Shown here in pieces: positions 1 through 7,369 of a DNA stretch of 64,000 bases. The DNA lies in contig NZ_FUZC01000014.1 of the NCBI RefSeq assembly GCF_900168115.1, forward strand, positions 1 to 64,000. The letters run 5' to 3'. The stretch comes from Salegentibacter salinarum (lineage in GTDB: Bacteria; Bacteroidota; Bacteroidia; Flavobacteriales; Flavobacteriaceae). Numbering within the stretch: position 1 is the first letter of the stretch; every line of letters begins with the position of its first letter. Below the pieces are notes generated by a model. It was not told the origin of the DNA and ran no database searches. It worked only from the letters and a program-made list of their open reading frames with translations. The translations under genes and the position numbers were made by a program.

Positions 1-322
1 TCTTGTTTCAACCATAGGCTCATACACTGTTTCACCTATGTCTGTGAGATCTCCCGCGGTAAGACATATCACTTTCATTCCATATATCCGCATCATCTAC
101 ACCCTGATCTCCGTATAGCTTTAGGACTTCGCTTTGTATGGCAAGCTCATCCAGATCAGCTATGCCTTATATGATGTTCGTGTTCCTCGGACCGGAACTT
201 TGCCGCAGGCTTCCTTCAGATTCCACCTCACGATGGACACCCTTGCCTTTGGCTAATGATAGGTAGCTATAAACCCCCATAACGGACTTGCACCGTCAAG
301 TGATATGCCATGCACGGCACAC
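1..322 (-). mobile_element. Group II intron, class C (IIC), 5' part of domain I, truncated by window edge
   Basis: Read on the minus strand, the segment starts with GTGTGCC (5' splice consensus GUGYG) at 322. It then carries the conserved domain I blocks of bacterial class C introns in the right order: CAAGGGTGTCC, GGAATCTGAAGGAAGC, GCGGCAAA, GAGGAACACGAAC, GGATGAG, CAAAGTCCT, GTAGATGATG and ACCGCGGGAGATCT. The order matches my memory of the Oceanobacillus iheyensis IIC intron. The upstream exon is an intrinsic terminator hairpin, the known target type of class C introns. Only about 320 nt are visible, so the reverse transcriptase/maturase gene, domains V-VI and the 3' end would lie outside the window. 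No reading frame is expected here. Confidence 0.88.
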
Positions 323-326
323 CACT

Positions 327-356
327 AAAAAACCCGAAGCTTTCACTTCGGGTTTT
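327..356 (-). terminator. Intrinsic terminator of the DUF4293 gene and insertion site of the group II intron
   Basis: A 9-bp stem (AACCCGAAG with CTTCGGGTT, 331-354) is followed on the minus strand by a run of T. It lies about 30 nt behind the stop codon of the DUF4293 gene. The intron 5' end begins 5 nt beyond it. Confidence 0.85.
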
Positions 357-385
357 CACGCACTAATACTACTAAGATGATAGGC

Positions 386-796
386 TTATCGTAATCGGTC
401 CACAGATTTTACGAGATCTTCGTCCTTTTTAATGGCCTTATTGGCCAAAACAAGAAAAACGATAGAAATGATTGGAAGAAACATCCCAATACCCTTCTCT
501 GAAATATCCATTTCTCCAGGTAAACTTAGCGACCAATAAACAAACACTCCTAGTAAAAAAAAGTTTAATAAAATATTTAGGCGCCCCAATACAAATTGAA
601 GCTTTCTGTTTTTGAACATAAAAATACTCACCAAAGATAATAAAGCTGAAGCAAGAAATGCAATAAAAACCATAAGATAATCTTCTGCAAACATTGCCAC
701 ACCTTCAGAATTTTCCCAAAGTGAAAATACGAAAATAAGTCCGCCACTTATAATGGCAGCAATAAGTAAATATACTGTTTGTATTCTTTGTAGCAT
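386..796 (-). CDS. DUF4293 family membrane protein
   Basis: A 136-residue protein with four likely transmembrane segments and a charged C-terminus; the start MLQRIQTVYLL is typical of the DUF4293 family of Bacteroidota. The reading frame stays open upstream to 904, but that extension looks non-hydrophobic and random, so the ATG at 796 is chosen. Function is unknown; no catalytic motif is visible. It stands head-to-head with rho, the usual arrangement in flavobacteria as I remember it. Its terminator at 327-356 has been used as the landing site of a group II intron. Confidence 0.8.
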   Translation of the reverse strand: MLQRIQTVYLLIAAIISGGLIFVFSLWENSEGVAMFAEDYLMVFIAFLASALLSLVSIFMFKNRKLQFVLGRLNILLNFFLLGVFVYWSLSLPGEMDISEKGIGMFLPIISIVFLVLANKAIKKDEDLVKSVDRLR

Positions 797-993
797 AACT
801 TCTGGTGGAATTCGCGAACAAAAATAAAGATTCTTTTTAGAAATGCTATTTAAAATATTAAAATAAAGTTGTATACTTGCAGGAACATTTCGTAACCAAT
901 TCAAAACAGGTTACTTAAGTCTCCAAATTTTTTTCGATTCTTCCTCGAGAAGTTTAACAATCAACCCAAACACAAATTTATTCTTAATTATTC

Positions 994-2661
994 ATGTTTG
1001 AAATTTCAGAATTAAAAGCTAAAAAGCTGCCTGAGCTGCAGGATATCGCTAAAACTTTAAATGTTCCCAAATTCAGGACTTTAAAAAAACTAGACCTTGT
1101 ATATCAAATCCTGGACTATCAGGCTGCAAATCCTAAAAAAGCTAAAGAAGCATTAACCGACGATACTAAAAAGGAAGAAACTCCTAAAAGTGACGAGCGC
1201 AATAAAACTGCAGAAAAGCCACAGCCTAAGAAAGGCGGGAAAGTAGGAAGCAATAAAAAACCACCAAGGGCTGCTGCAACGGCAGAAACCAAAGAGCCCC
1301 GCCCTGCCCCTGCCAGAAAGGAAAATTCTTCTCCTAAAAAAGAAGATACACCGGCAAAAGCCAGGGAGCCTAAAAAGCAGGAACAAAAACCAAGAGAAGA
1401 CAATAGCAATTCTTCTCACGCAAGTAAAAACAATCCTCGCGATCAGAAAAAAGATACACGTAGCAATAGCAGTAACAAAAGCAATGGAGGCCGCGATGTC
1501 GGCAACCGTGACGGACGAAACCGCTACCGTGAACCTGATTATGAGTTTGACGCGATTATAGAAAGTGAAGGTGTACTGGATATTATGCAGGATAACTACG
1601 GTTTCCTTAGATCTTCAGACTACAACTACCTTACTTCCCCAGATGATATTTATGTATCCCAGTCACAAATTCGTTTATTCGGATTAAAAACCGGAGATAC
1701 TGTTTTAGGGCAAATTCGACCTCCAAAAGAAGGCGAAAAATATTTCCCCTTAATCAAAATCAACAAAATTAACGGATTGGATCCGCAGGTAGTGAGAGAC
1801 CGTGTTTCTTTTGAGCACTTAACTCCGCTTTTCCCTAAGGAAAAATTCAATATTGCTGAAAAGCAAAGCAGCATGTCTACCCGTATTATGGACCTCTTTT
1901 CCCCTATTGGAAAAGGCCAACGTGGTATGATTGTTTCCCAGCCTAAAACCGGTAAAACAATGTTGCTTAAGGATATTGCAAACGCAATTGCGGCAAACCA
2001 TCCTGAAGTTTATCAAATAGTTTTACTAATTGATGAACGTCCTGAAGAGGTTACCGATATGCAACGTAACGTACGTGGTGAGGTAGTAGCTTCTACTTTT
2101 GATAAGGAAGCACACGAACACGTGAGAGTTGCCAATATTGTTTTAGAAAAAGCAAAACGTTTGGTAGAATGTGGTCACGATGTGGTAATCCTTCTGGATT
2201 CTATTACACGTCTGGCGCGTGCATATAACACGGTACAACCTGCCAGTGGTAAGGTTTTAAGTGGTGGTGTAGATGCCAACGCCCTTCACAAACCAAAACG
2301 ATTCTTCGGTGCTGCCCGTAATATTGAAAACGGAGGTTCGCTTTCAATTATAGCTACCGCCCTGACCGATACCGGTTCTAAAATGGACGAAGTGATTTTT
2401 GAAGAATTTAAAGGAACAGGAAATATGGAACTGCAATTAGACAGAAAAATTGCAAACCGTAGAATTTTCCCTGCAATAGATCTTACTTCTTCAAGTACAC
2501 GTCGCGACGATCTTTTATTAGACGAAGCTGCACTGCAAAGAATGTGGGTATTGCGTAAATATCTTGCCGATATGAACCCTATTGAAGCCATGGAGTTTAT
2601 AAACGACAGGATTAAGCAAACTAAAAACAACGAAGAGTTTCTAATCTCGATGAACGGATAA
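994..2661 (+). CDS. rho: Transcription termination factor Rho
   Basis: Hexameric RNA-dependent ATPase that ends transcription at Rho-dependent sites. The 555-residue product has a Rho_N (SAP-like) domain at about 1-47. A low-complexity, Lys/Arg/Asn/Ser/Pro-rich insert follows at about 48-185. The cold-shock-type RNA-binding domain spans about 186-260 and the RecA-like ATPase 270-555. Walker A is at 315-323 (QPKTGKT core) and Walker B at 397-402 (VVILLD, followed by [10 protein letters not shown]). The insert makes it over 100 residues longer than E. coli Rho; such inserts are common in Bacteroidota. It is a single gene with its own terminator, head-to-head with the DUF4293 gene. Confidence 0.98.
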   Translation: MFEISELKAKKLPELQDIAKTLNVPKFRTLKKLDLVYQILDYQAANPKKAKEALTDDTKKEETPKSDERNKTAEKPQPKKGGKVGSNKKPPRAAATAETKEPRPAPARKENSSPKKEDTPAKAREPKKQEQKPREDNSNSSHASKNNPRDQKKDTRSNSSNKSNGGRDVGNRDGRNRYREPDYEFDAIIESEGVLDIMQDNYGFLRSSDYNYLTSPDDIYVSQSQIRLFGLKTGDTVLGQIRPPKEGEKYFPLIKINKINGLDPQVVRDRVSFEHLTPLFPKEKFNIAEKQSSMSTRIMDLFSPIGKGQRGMIVSQPKTGKTMLLKDIANAIAANHPEVYQIVLLIDERPEEVTDMQRNVRGEVVASTFDKEAHEHVRVANIVLEKAKRLVECGHDVVILLDSITRLARAYNTVQPASGKVLSGGVDANALHKPKRFFGAARNIENGGSLSIIATALTDTGSKMDEVIFEEFKGTGNMELQLDRKIANRRIFPAIDLTSSSTRRDDLLLDEAALQRMWVLRKYLADMNPIEAMEFINDRIKQTKNNEEFLISMNG

Positions 2662-2686
2662 AACCTTTTTTAGTTATAAATATAAA

Positions 2687-2719
2687 ATCCGGAAGCTTTA
2701 CAGTTTCCGGATTTTTTTA
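2687..2719 (+). terminator. Intrinsic terminator of rho
   Basis: An 8-bp stem ATCCGGAA/TTCCGGAT (2687-2694 and 2705-2712) is followed by seven T, 25 nt behind the rho stop codon. Confidence 0.88.
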
Positions 2720-2737
2720 TACTGAAATTTTAACTAA

Positions 2738-2820
2738 ATAATCTTTTCGCTCCTCCCCTTATTTCCAAAGGGAGCCCGCCTGAAAGACTAAGTCGGGCAG
2801 GGTGGCCGCAGGGGTTGTTT
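2738..2820. repeat. Possible dispersed intergenic repeat between rho and the TPP operon
   Basis: A stretch clearly richer in G and C than its surroundings, between two convergent genes. It contains the imperfect inverted pair GCCCGCCTGA and TCGGGCAGGG. It encodes nothing plausible and looks like the short dispersed repeats common in flavobacterial genomes. Copy number cannot be judged from one window. Confidence 0.35.
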
Positions 2821-3111
2821 CTATTCTTCTAAATTATTCACCCCTGTATCAACCAACCTGAAATTTTCAACTTTTTTACCTTTTAAATGTTTGTTCCATT
2901 TTTCTATTAGTGGGGCTTCCAGTTTTAATTCCCGGTATTCGTCTGGATTCATAATTGGAATGCCCTTTATTATTGGATAAATACGTTTACATTTCTTACA
3001 ACTTAAAAAACCTTCTATAATTTTTCCTTCAATATCCTTTGAAATTGAAGTGAGTTCCAGGTCATTTTTATCAAAAGGGCAGCATAATTTATCTATTGTG
3101 GAAGTTCTCAT
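2821..3111 (-). CDS. Trm112-like zinc-ribbon protein
   Basis: A 96-residue protein of the Trm112 family. CCPFDKNDLEL at about residues 10-20 and CKKCKRIYPIIKGIPIM at about 38-54 give the Cys pairs of a small zinc ribbon and the conserved family signature. Trm112 proteins are known to bind and activate class I methyltransferases in eukaryotes and archaea. It is the last gene of the TPP-riboswitch operon and overlaps the ThiE-like gene by 23 nt. The first gene of that operon is a class I methyltransferase, so the two may be partners; that pairing is inference. Confidence 0.8.
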   Translation of the reverse strand: MRTSTIDKLCCPFDKNDLELTSISKDIEGKIIEGFLSCKKCKRIYPIIKGIPIMNPDEYRELKLEAPLIEKWNKHLKGKKVENFRLVDTGVNNLEE

Positions 3112-3757
3112 TTTTTATTTTTTTAAATTCTGAATTATAATTTTCTGCTGAAATTGAAGGATTTTCGGCATTCATTATTCCTGAGATCACCGCAACTCCT
3201 TCAAAATCTAATTCTTTAAGTAAGTGCATATTGGAAGGTTTAATTCCTCCCGCCAGGAAAATAGGCATTTCGGTAATTTTCCGGGCTTCCTTAATAATCT
3301 CAAAATCTACTAAGTCACAACTATTGGCGGTTGAAGAAGGAAAAATTGAACAAAATGAAATATAATCCAACTTATTGATCGCGGCCCATTTTACAGTCTC
3401 AAGGTTATTATTACAGGTTAATCCCATTAAAGCATTTGATGAAATGTTTTTTTTAATCTCTTTGAAATTACTTGGGATCTCATCAAAATGCACCCCATTT
3501 GCTTCAGTTTGATTTAAAAGATTCCCGTTATTATTCAGTAAAACCGGAACCTGGTAGTTTTTAAAAATTTTACAGATTTCATTTATAAGCGAAATTTGAT
3601 TCTCAATATTTTTAAAATTATCCCACACCTGGACCGCGGCAATTTCACTTATATCCACAATCTGCTTTAGTTTGCTTATTAAAACAGTTTTCTCCATTTG
3701 CGGATCTACAACGAGGTATACTCCTTCTTTTATTTGTGGCTTTTTTATCATTTCCAA
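3089..3757 (-). CDS. Divergent thiamine phosphate synthase (ThiE/TenI) family protein
   Basis: A 222-residue TIM-barrel protein of the TMP synthase/TenI family. It is recognised by GVHFDEIPSNF at about 90-100, the phosphate-loop motif LAGGIKPSNMHLL at about 170-182 and GVAVISGIM near 190. The canonical ThiE signature QLREK is replaced by VQVWDNF, and the Asp pair that helps bind diphosphate is replaced by Asn (LLNNNGNLL). It is therefore unlikely to be an ordinary ThiE; a TenI-like or new role is possible. It overlaps the AIR-synthase-like gene by 10 nt and the Trm112-like gene by 23 nt, so translation is probably coupled. The start could also be the Met two codons downstream. Regulation by the TPP riboswitch is expected. 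Confidence 0.72.
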   Translation of the reverse strand: MEMIKKPQIKEGVYLVVDPQMEKTVLISKLKQIVDISEIAAVQVWDNFKNIENQISLINEICKIFKNYQVPVLLNNNGNLLNQTEANGVHFDEIPSNFKEIKKNISSNALMGLTCNNNLETVKWAAINKLDYISFCSIFPSSTANSCDLVDFEIIKEARKITEMPIFLAGGIKPSNMHLLKELDFEGVAVISGIMNAENPSISAENYNSEFKKIKNENFHNR

Positions 3758-4806
3758 CCAGATTTAATCGCGGTAAAAAAGGCTTTCCAGTAAGGATCTT
3801 CGGTTTTATATTCTAAACTTTTAATCTTATCAGCCTTAGCGATCTTAACACCCTCTTCTTGAGCTTTAATTACTCCAACGGCTGTGCAATTAATATTTTC
3901 CGCTTTTAAACGAGAAATAACTTGTTCTTCTTTTCCCTTTTCACAGGATATTATCATTGAACCCGCGCCTATAATCTCCCTGTAATCCAGTTTAAAAAGT
4001 TTACAAACTTCTTTTTGCCACGAAGTTACCGGCAAAGCTTCGTCATAAATAAGGGCGCCTTTACCCGAAGCTTTAACCATTTCATATACTGCCCCAAGCA
4101 CACCACCTTCAGTAACATCGTGCATAGCGTGAATTTCCGGAAATTTATCCCCGGCTCCTACGGCTGCAAGTCCGTCTTTTAAAGAAGAGGTTTGCCAAAA
4201 CATTTCACAGCCTGTCTCATAGGTTTGTGGTCCTAATTTGTTTTTTATGGTTTCAGGAAAACTCATCGTTAATAATGCAGAAGAAGAAAGCGCACAGGTT
4301 TTGGTTACCAGAATTACATCATTTTCCTCTGCGCCATTAGAAAGAATAATCTCTTTCTTGGGAGCCACGCTAAAAAAAGTTCCCCCGCCCGAAATTGTTG
4401 AATTCTGACCTTCTACAAATCCGGTATGTCCACCGGTTATAGCCACTCCAATTTCTTTGCAGAATTGATGAATATAATTCCAGTAAGTTTTAAAATCTTC
4501 CCTGGAAAGTGATGCCGGTAAGTTTAGCACCATTTGTGCATATTGGGGTGCAAATCCGGTAGTTGCCATATCGTTGGCCATAAGATGTACCGAAAGCCAG
4601 GCAGATTCTTCTAAGCCGAGCGTGGGAATAAGCGACAATGGATCACTTGTGGATATTAAGGCTAAGTTATCTGGTAAATCTACTAATGAAACATCTACCC
4701 CAAACCCGGGTTTTGTGCTGACTTCCTTACGAGTATGCCCACAATTTTCCAGGATAAATCCTTCTAATTCTGCTTCGGCTATTTTTCCTAATTTTTCACC
4801 CATCAT
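3748..4806 (-). CDS. AIR synthase-related protein (PurM/HypE/ThiL fold)
   Basis: A 352-residue ATP-dependent fold protein of the PurM/ThiL/HypE/SelD superfamily. Visible motifs are the N-terminal STSDPLSLIP and HLMANDMATTGFAPQY, then GGHTGFVEG, SGGGTFF and the C-domain signature HDVTEGGVLGAVYEM. ThiL of this superfamily phosphorylates TMP to TPP, while HypE dehydrates a thiocarboxamide. Which reaction this member performs cannot be told from the sequence. The TPP riboswitch and the ThiE-like neighbour favour a thiamine-related substrate. It overlaps the methyltransferase stop by 4 nt (ATGA); a second Met follows immediately and could also be the start. Confidence 0.75.
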   Translation of the reverse strand: MMGEKLGKIAEAELEGFILENCGHTRKEVSTKPGFGVDVSLVDLPDNLALISTSDPLSLIPTLGLEESAWLSVHLMANDMATTGFAPQYAQMVLNLPASLSREDFKTYWNYIHQFCKEIGVAITGGHTGFVEGQNSTISGGGTFFSVAPKKEIILSNGAEENDVILVTKTCALSSSALLTMSFPETIKNKLGPQTYETGCEMFWQTSSLKDGLAAVGAGDKFPEIHAMHDVTEGGVLGAVYEMVKASGKGALIYDEALPVTSWQKEVCKLFKLDYREIIGAGSMIISCEKGKEEQVISRLKAENINCTAVGVIKAQEEGVKIAKADKIKSLEYKTEDPYWKAFFTAIKSGWK

Positions 4807-5528
4807 TTTACATCTTTAAATTCTACATACAACCCGAAAAAATCACCATATGGTAATCCCCATTGCTGAACCGGGAACCATTTTGGCAAGCCGGTGCATG
4901 ACCATTCTATACTATACTCCCGTCCCTGGAGGGCTTCCTCTATGATTTTAGTAAGTTTTTTAGGCGTATAAAAAGTGGCGGTAAGATAAAATGGGTTAGC
5001 GCCAAAAATTTCCTGGACCCGCCGACGAACTACTTTGGTAGAATTCCTGTTCATCATTCCCAGGGCTATACCGTATTTTCCAACCCTGGCTGCTTCGCGA
5101 ATAACTTTTACCGGATCTTTGTAATATTCAAAAGTGGTTATAAAAGCCAGTGAGTCAAAAGTATGATCTTTAAAAGGCATATAGTGAGAATCTGCCATGA
5201 CAAGATCTCCTTCAAATAAATGTACTGCCTGCGAAAGCATAAGTGGAGAGATATCGCCACCGGTAGCCTCGATTCCTATTTCTTTCCACCATCTTGTGAA
5301 GCGCGTGGTCCCACAACCAAACTCTAGCAAGGTTTTTACTCGTATATCTTTAGAAACAAGTTGTTCCATTACCTTTTTCTGCCAGACCTCGGCACGCTTG
5401 TAACGGCCTTCGTACCACTGCTCGTAGGTGTCTGTATGTTTGCGGTTAAAAAACCATTCTTCCCTGTTTTGCCAGTTCTGATGATTTACGGGGAGTAATT
5501 CAAATCGGCTGCTCTTTTCAATTTCCAT
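4803..5528 (-). CDS. Class I SAM-dependent methyltransferase, first gene of the TPP operon
   Basis: A 241-residue Rossmann-fold methyltransferase. The SAM motif LLEFGCGTTRFTRWW is at about 67-81, the acidic motif II region ATGGDIS follows, and MADSHYMPFKDHTFDSLAF is typical of the Methyltransf_11 group. The substrate is unknown. It is the promoter-proximal gene of the operon, about 13 nt from the terminator of the riboswitch. A Trm112-like protein is encoded at the other end of the operon and is a candidate activator. No transmembrane segment or signal peptide is seen, so it should act in the cytoplasm. Confidence 0.82.
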   Translation of the reverse strand: MEIEKSSRFELLPVNHQNWQNREEWFFNRKHTDTYEQWYEGRYKRAEVWQKKVMEQLVSKDIRVKTLLEFGCGTTRFTRWWKEIGIEATGGDISPLMLSQAVHLFEGDLVMADSHYMPFKDHTFDSLAFITTFEYYKDPVKVIREAARVGKYGIALGMMNRNSTKVVRRRVQEIFGANPFYLTATFYTPKKLTKIIEEALQGREYSIEWSCTGLPKWFPVQQWGLPYGDFFGLYVEFKDVK

Positions 5529-5540
5529 CTTTATTTTTTA

Positions 5541-5587
5541 AAAAAGAAAAACTCCACGCTACCCGGAAAATGCCGAAAACATGGAGT
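5541..5587 (-). terminator. Intrinsic terminator serving as TPP riboswitch expression platform
   Basis: On the minus strand, ACTCCATG pairs with CGTGGAGT (one G-U pair) around a loop that itself can form CGG/CCG. A T-rich tract follows. It lies between the TPP aptamer and the methyltransferase start, so TPP binding probably favours this terminator. Confidence 0.8.
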
Positions 5588-5605
5588 CTTAAAATGGAAA
5601 TTTTA

Positions 5606-5685
5606 ATCCTGCATCCCTACGTTGGCATTATCCAAATCAGGTTTTCGGGTGTTATCTCAGCCTTGCGGCACCCCGTGCGTGAGTT
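5606..5685 (-). promoter_or_regulatory. TPP riboswitch (THI element)
   Basis: The minus strand contains the invariant blocks of the aptamer in order: ACGGGGTGCC, CTGAGATAACACCC, ACCTGATTTGGATAATGCCA and GCGTAGGGA. This is an essentially textbook THI element of about 80 nt. It stands directly upstream of the four-gene operon 5528-2821 and is followed by an intrinsic terminator, which implies repression at high TPP. Confidence 0.97.
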
Positions 5686-5882
5686 TATCTGGTTATATTA
5701 ACTCTTTATATTATTTATTTGACGAATTATCTGAAGGGAAAATACAAAATAAAGCAGGAAGAGGAAAGTTTTTCTCTGTTTGAAAATAATATAATATCCT
5801 ATATTTTTTCTTCTTATTATCAAGGATGCTACCACCCCTTTTGGAAACGGATGGCAGCCCGTAGGCCGTAAGAGTTTAATTT

Positions 5883-5960
5883 CGTCAAACTGAACTTGTT
5901 TCAGTTTCTAATATTTTACTAATTTTCACAACTTAGATCCTGAAATAAATTCAGGATGAC
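5883..5960. repeat. Intergenic element with two hairpins of the (T/A)TCCTGAA...TTCAGGAT type
   Basis: The first hairpin is AAACTGAA/TTCAGTTT (5887-5907). The second is ATCCTGAA/TTCAGGAT (5937-5944 with 5950-5957), followed by GACG. Elements of this type are scattered between genes in many flavobacteria. The surrounding stretch 5690-6170 holds no convincing gene. Confidence 0.5.
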
Positions 5961-6008
5961 GTAAAAAATTATATGGGACAGCCGGATCAAGCTCTAACCA
6001 GGGGCAGG

Positions 6009-6096
6009 CTTCTCACCCGGTGGTTTTCTTTTCATTCTTTTTATAAAAAAACCAACTTTTCTGTTGAGATTTTCTTTAGAGCGGGAGACCGGGTTC
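6009..6096 (-). repeat. Partial tandem copy of the tRNA-Gly 3' end and its terminator region
   Basis: The segment repeats 6135-6226 at an offset of 130 nt. It includes 16 identical bases of the tRNA 3' end (6081-6096 = 6211-6226) and the AACTTTTCTGTTGAG hairpin arm. The copy stops inside the T arm, so it cannot encode a tRNA. It may be a slippage duplication or the scar of an element that used the tRNA as attachment site. Confidence 0.75.
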
Positions 6097-6172
6097 CCCG
6101 ATATTACGCCCTACCGGCTTCAATCGGGATAAATTTCTCACCCCATGGGTTTCTTTTCTCATTCTCTTCCAT

Positions 6173-6206
6173 AAAAAAACCCCAACTTTTCTGTTGAGGT
6201 TTTCCC
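6173..6206 (-). terminator. Terminator of tRNA-Gly
   Basis: On the minus strand an AAAACCTCAAC/GTTGGGGTTTT hairpin (with one G-U pair) is followed by a T run, 5 nt downstream of the tRNA 3' end. Confidence 0.75.
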
Positions 6207-6210
6207 TAGA

Positions 6211-6282
6211 GCGGGAGACCGGGTTCGAACCGGCGACATTCAGCTTGGAAGGCTGACGCTCTACCAACTGAGCTACTCCCGC
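6211..6282 (-). tRNA. tRNA-Gly, anticodon UCC
   Basis: A 72-nt cloverleaf with acceptor stem GCGGGAG/CTCCCGC, D arm TAGCTCAGTTGGTAGAGC, anticodon arm TCAGC-CTTCCAA-GCTGA and T arm CCGG-TTCGAAC-CCGG. Positions 34-36 read UCC, which decodes GGA. The 3' CCA is not encoded and must be added after transcription. It is a single tRNA, not part of a cluster. Confidence 0.96.
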
Positions 6283-6290
6283 CTGCCCTG

Positions 6291-6298
6291 CAAATATA
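6291..6298 (-). promoter_or_regulatory. -7 box of the tRNA-Gly promoter
   Basis: TATATTTG on the minus strand matches the Bacteroidota sigma-A -7 consensus TAnnTTTG and ends 8 nt before the mature tRNA 5' end. The nearest -33 type TTG is at non-ideal spacing. Confidence 0.55.
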
Positions 6299-6488
6299 AA
6301 GTTTAAAGTTTTCAAATTCCAAAGGAAAATTAAAATTTTTCGGCTGTTTAATCCTCTGTAACTTGTATTCAGTAAAAAACCAAACTCAAGCGATAAAATC
6401 TTGTTAAATGGGTAATGAAAAAACGAGTGTTCCGACAAATAAATCTTATTTTTAATGCCTAACAGTATATATTTTAAAATAATTTTTT

Positions 6489-7040
6489 ATGAGCAATAAA
6501 CCCGGTAAAACCCAGGACCTAATAGACGCAAAATTCCTTAAAGAACGTAAAATCTTCCTTTGGGGTGAAGTAAATGATAAATCGGCTAAACATATTATAG
6601 ACAGGCTTTTATATCTTGATATGGAAGGCGATAAAGAAATCCAGTTTTTTATTAATAGTCCCGGTGGCTATGTAACCGATGGATTTGCAATTTACGATAC
6701 CATGCAGAGTTTAAATAGCCCTGTTTCTACAATTTGTAGCGGTTTGGCTGCCTCTATGGGTTCCATTTTACTTTCCGGAGGAACCAAAGGCAAAAGATTT
6801 ATACAACCCCACGGGAAAGTGATGATTCACCAACCTATGGGCGGTGCTCGCGGCCAAGCTTCCAATATTGAAATTCAGGCAAACGAGATCTTAAAAACAA
6901 GAGAACTTAGCGCTAAAATTCTTGCAGAAAACTGCGGGCAAACCCAGGAAAAAGTGCTTAAGGATTTTAACCGTGACTACTGGATGGACGCACAGGAATC
7001 TCAGGATTACGGAATTGTAGACGGTATTTTTAAGAAATAA
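6489..7040 (+). CDS. clpP: ATP-dependent Clp protease proteolytic subunit
   Basis: Serine peptidase ring that degrades proteins fed by ClpX or ClpA-type unfoldases in the cytoplasm. The 183-residue product carries the catalytic triad Ser89 (GLAASMGSILL), His114 (VMIHQPMGG) and Asp163 (NRDYWMDAQES). It is somewhat shorter than the main ClpP of flavobacteria, which normally has a longer N-terminus, so this may be the second paralogue of the genome. The GNAT gene follows 4 nt after its stop, which suggests one transcript. Confidence 0.93.
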   Translation: MSNKPGKTQDLIDAKFLKERKIFLWGEVNDKSAKHIIDRLLYLDMEGDKEIQFFINSPGGYVTDGFAIYDTMQSLNSPVSTICSGLAASMGSILLSGGTKGKRFIQPHGKVMIHQPMGGARGQASNIEIQANEILKTRELSAKILAENCGQTQEKVLKDFNRDYWMDAQESQDYGIVDGIFKK

Positions 7041-7044
7041 AACT

Positions 7045-7326
7045 ATGGATATTAAACACCGAGAAAATGATAGCCGCGGAATGTTTTTCGTGGAGGACGA
7101 AAAAGGCATCTATGCAGAATTAACGTATACCAAAAAGCCGGATGATGTTCTTACCATAGATCACACCGAGGTAAGACCGGAACTGGAAGGCCAGGGAATT
7201 GCCACAAAGCTTTTGGCGCATAGCGTAGATTTTGCTCGTGAGCATAACTATAAAATAGATCCTTTATGCCCTTTTGCCGAAGTCCAATTTGACCGAAATG
7301 AGTCTTACAAAGACGTAAGGGCATAA
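7045..7326 (+). CDS. Small GNAT-type N-acetyltransferase (YjdJ/GTPD1-like)
   Basis: A 93-residue single-domain protein of the small GNAT_acetyltr family. The acetyl-CoA loop appears as PELEGQGIATKLL at about 49-61. HTEV before it and CPFAE after it (near residue 72) are typical of this family. It lacks the N-terminal half of larger GNATs, which is normal for the group. The substrate is unknown. It lies 4 nt behind clpP and just before the L,D-transpeptidase gene, on the same strand. Confidence 0.85.
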   Translation: MDIKHRENDSRGMFFVEDEKGIYAELTYTKKPDDVLTIDHTEVRPELEGQGIATKLLAHSVDFAREHNYKIDPLCPFAEVQFDRNESYKDVRA

Positions 7327-7369
7327 TTCCCCGTTTATCCCCAAAAGACCTATGAACCTGCTTTTTCCT

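Noticed and set aside
1119-1409. Long antisense frames opposite the rho insert
   Set aside because: They mirror the biased Lys/Arg/Ser-rich codons of rho, have Leu/Phe/Ser-rich random composition and no independent signals.
5973-6197. Plus-strand frame of 74 codons in the repeat region
   Set aside because: It is generated by the duplicated tRNA terminator DNA and resembles no protein.
6076-6438. Minus-strand frame of 120 codons across tRNA-Gly
   Set aside because: It runs through the tRNA gene; the motif GVAQLVERQPSKLNVAGSNP is the well-known artefact of translating a tRNA.
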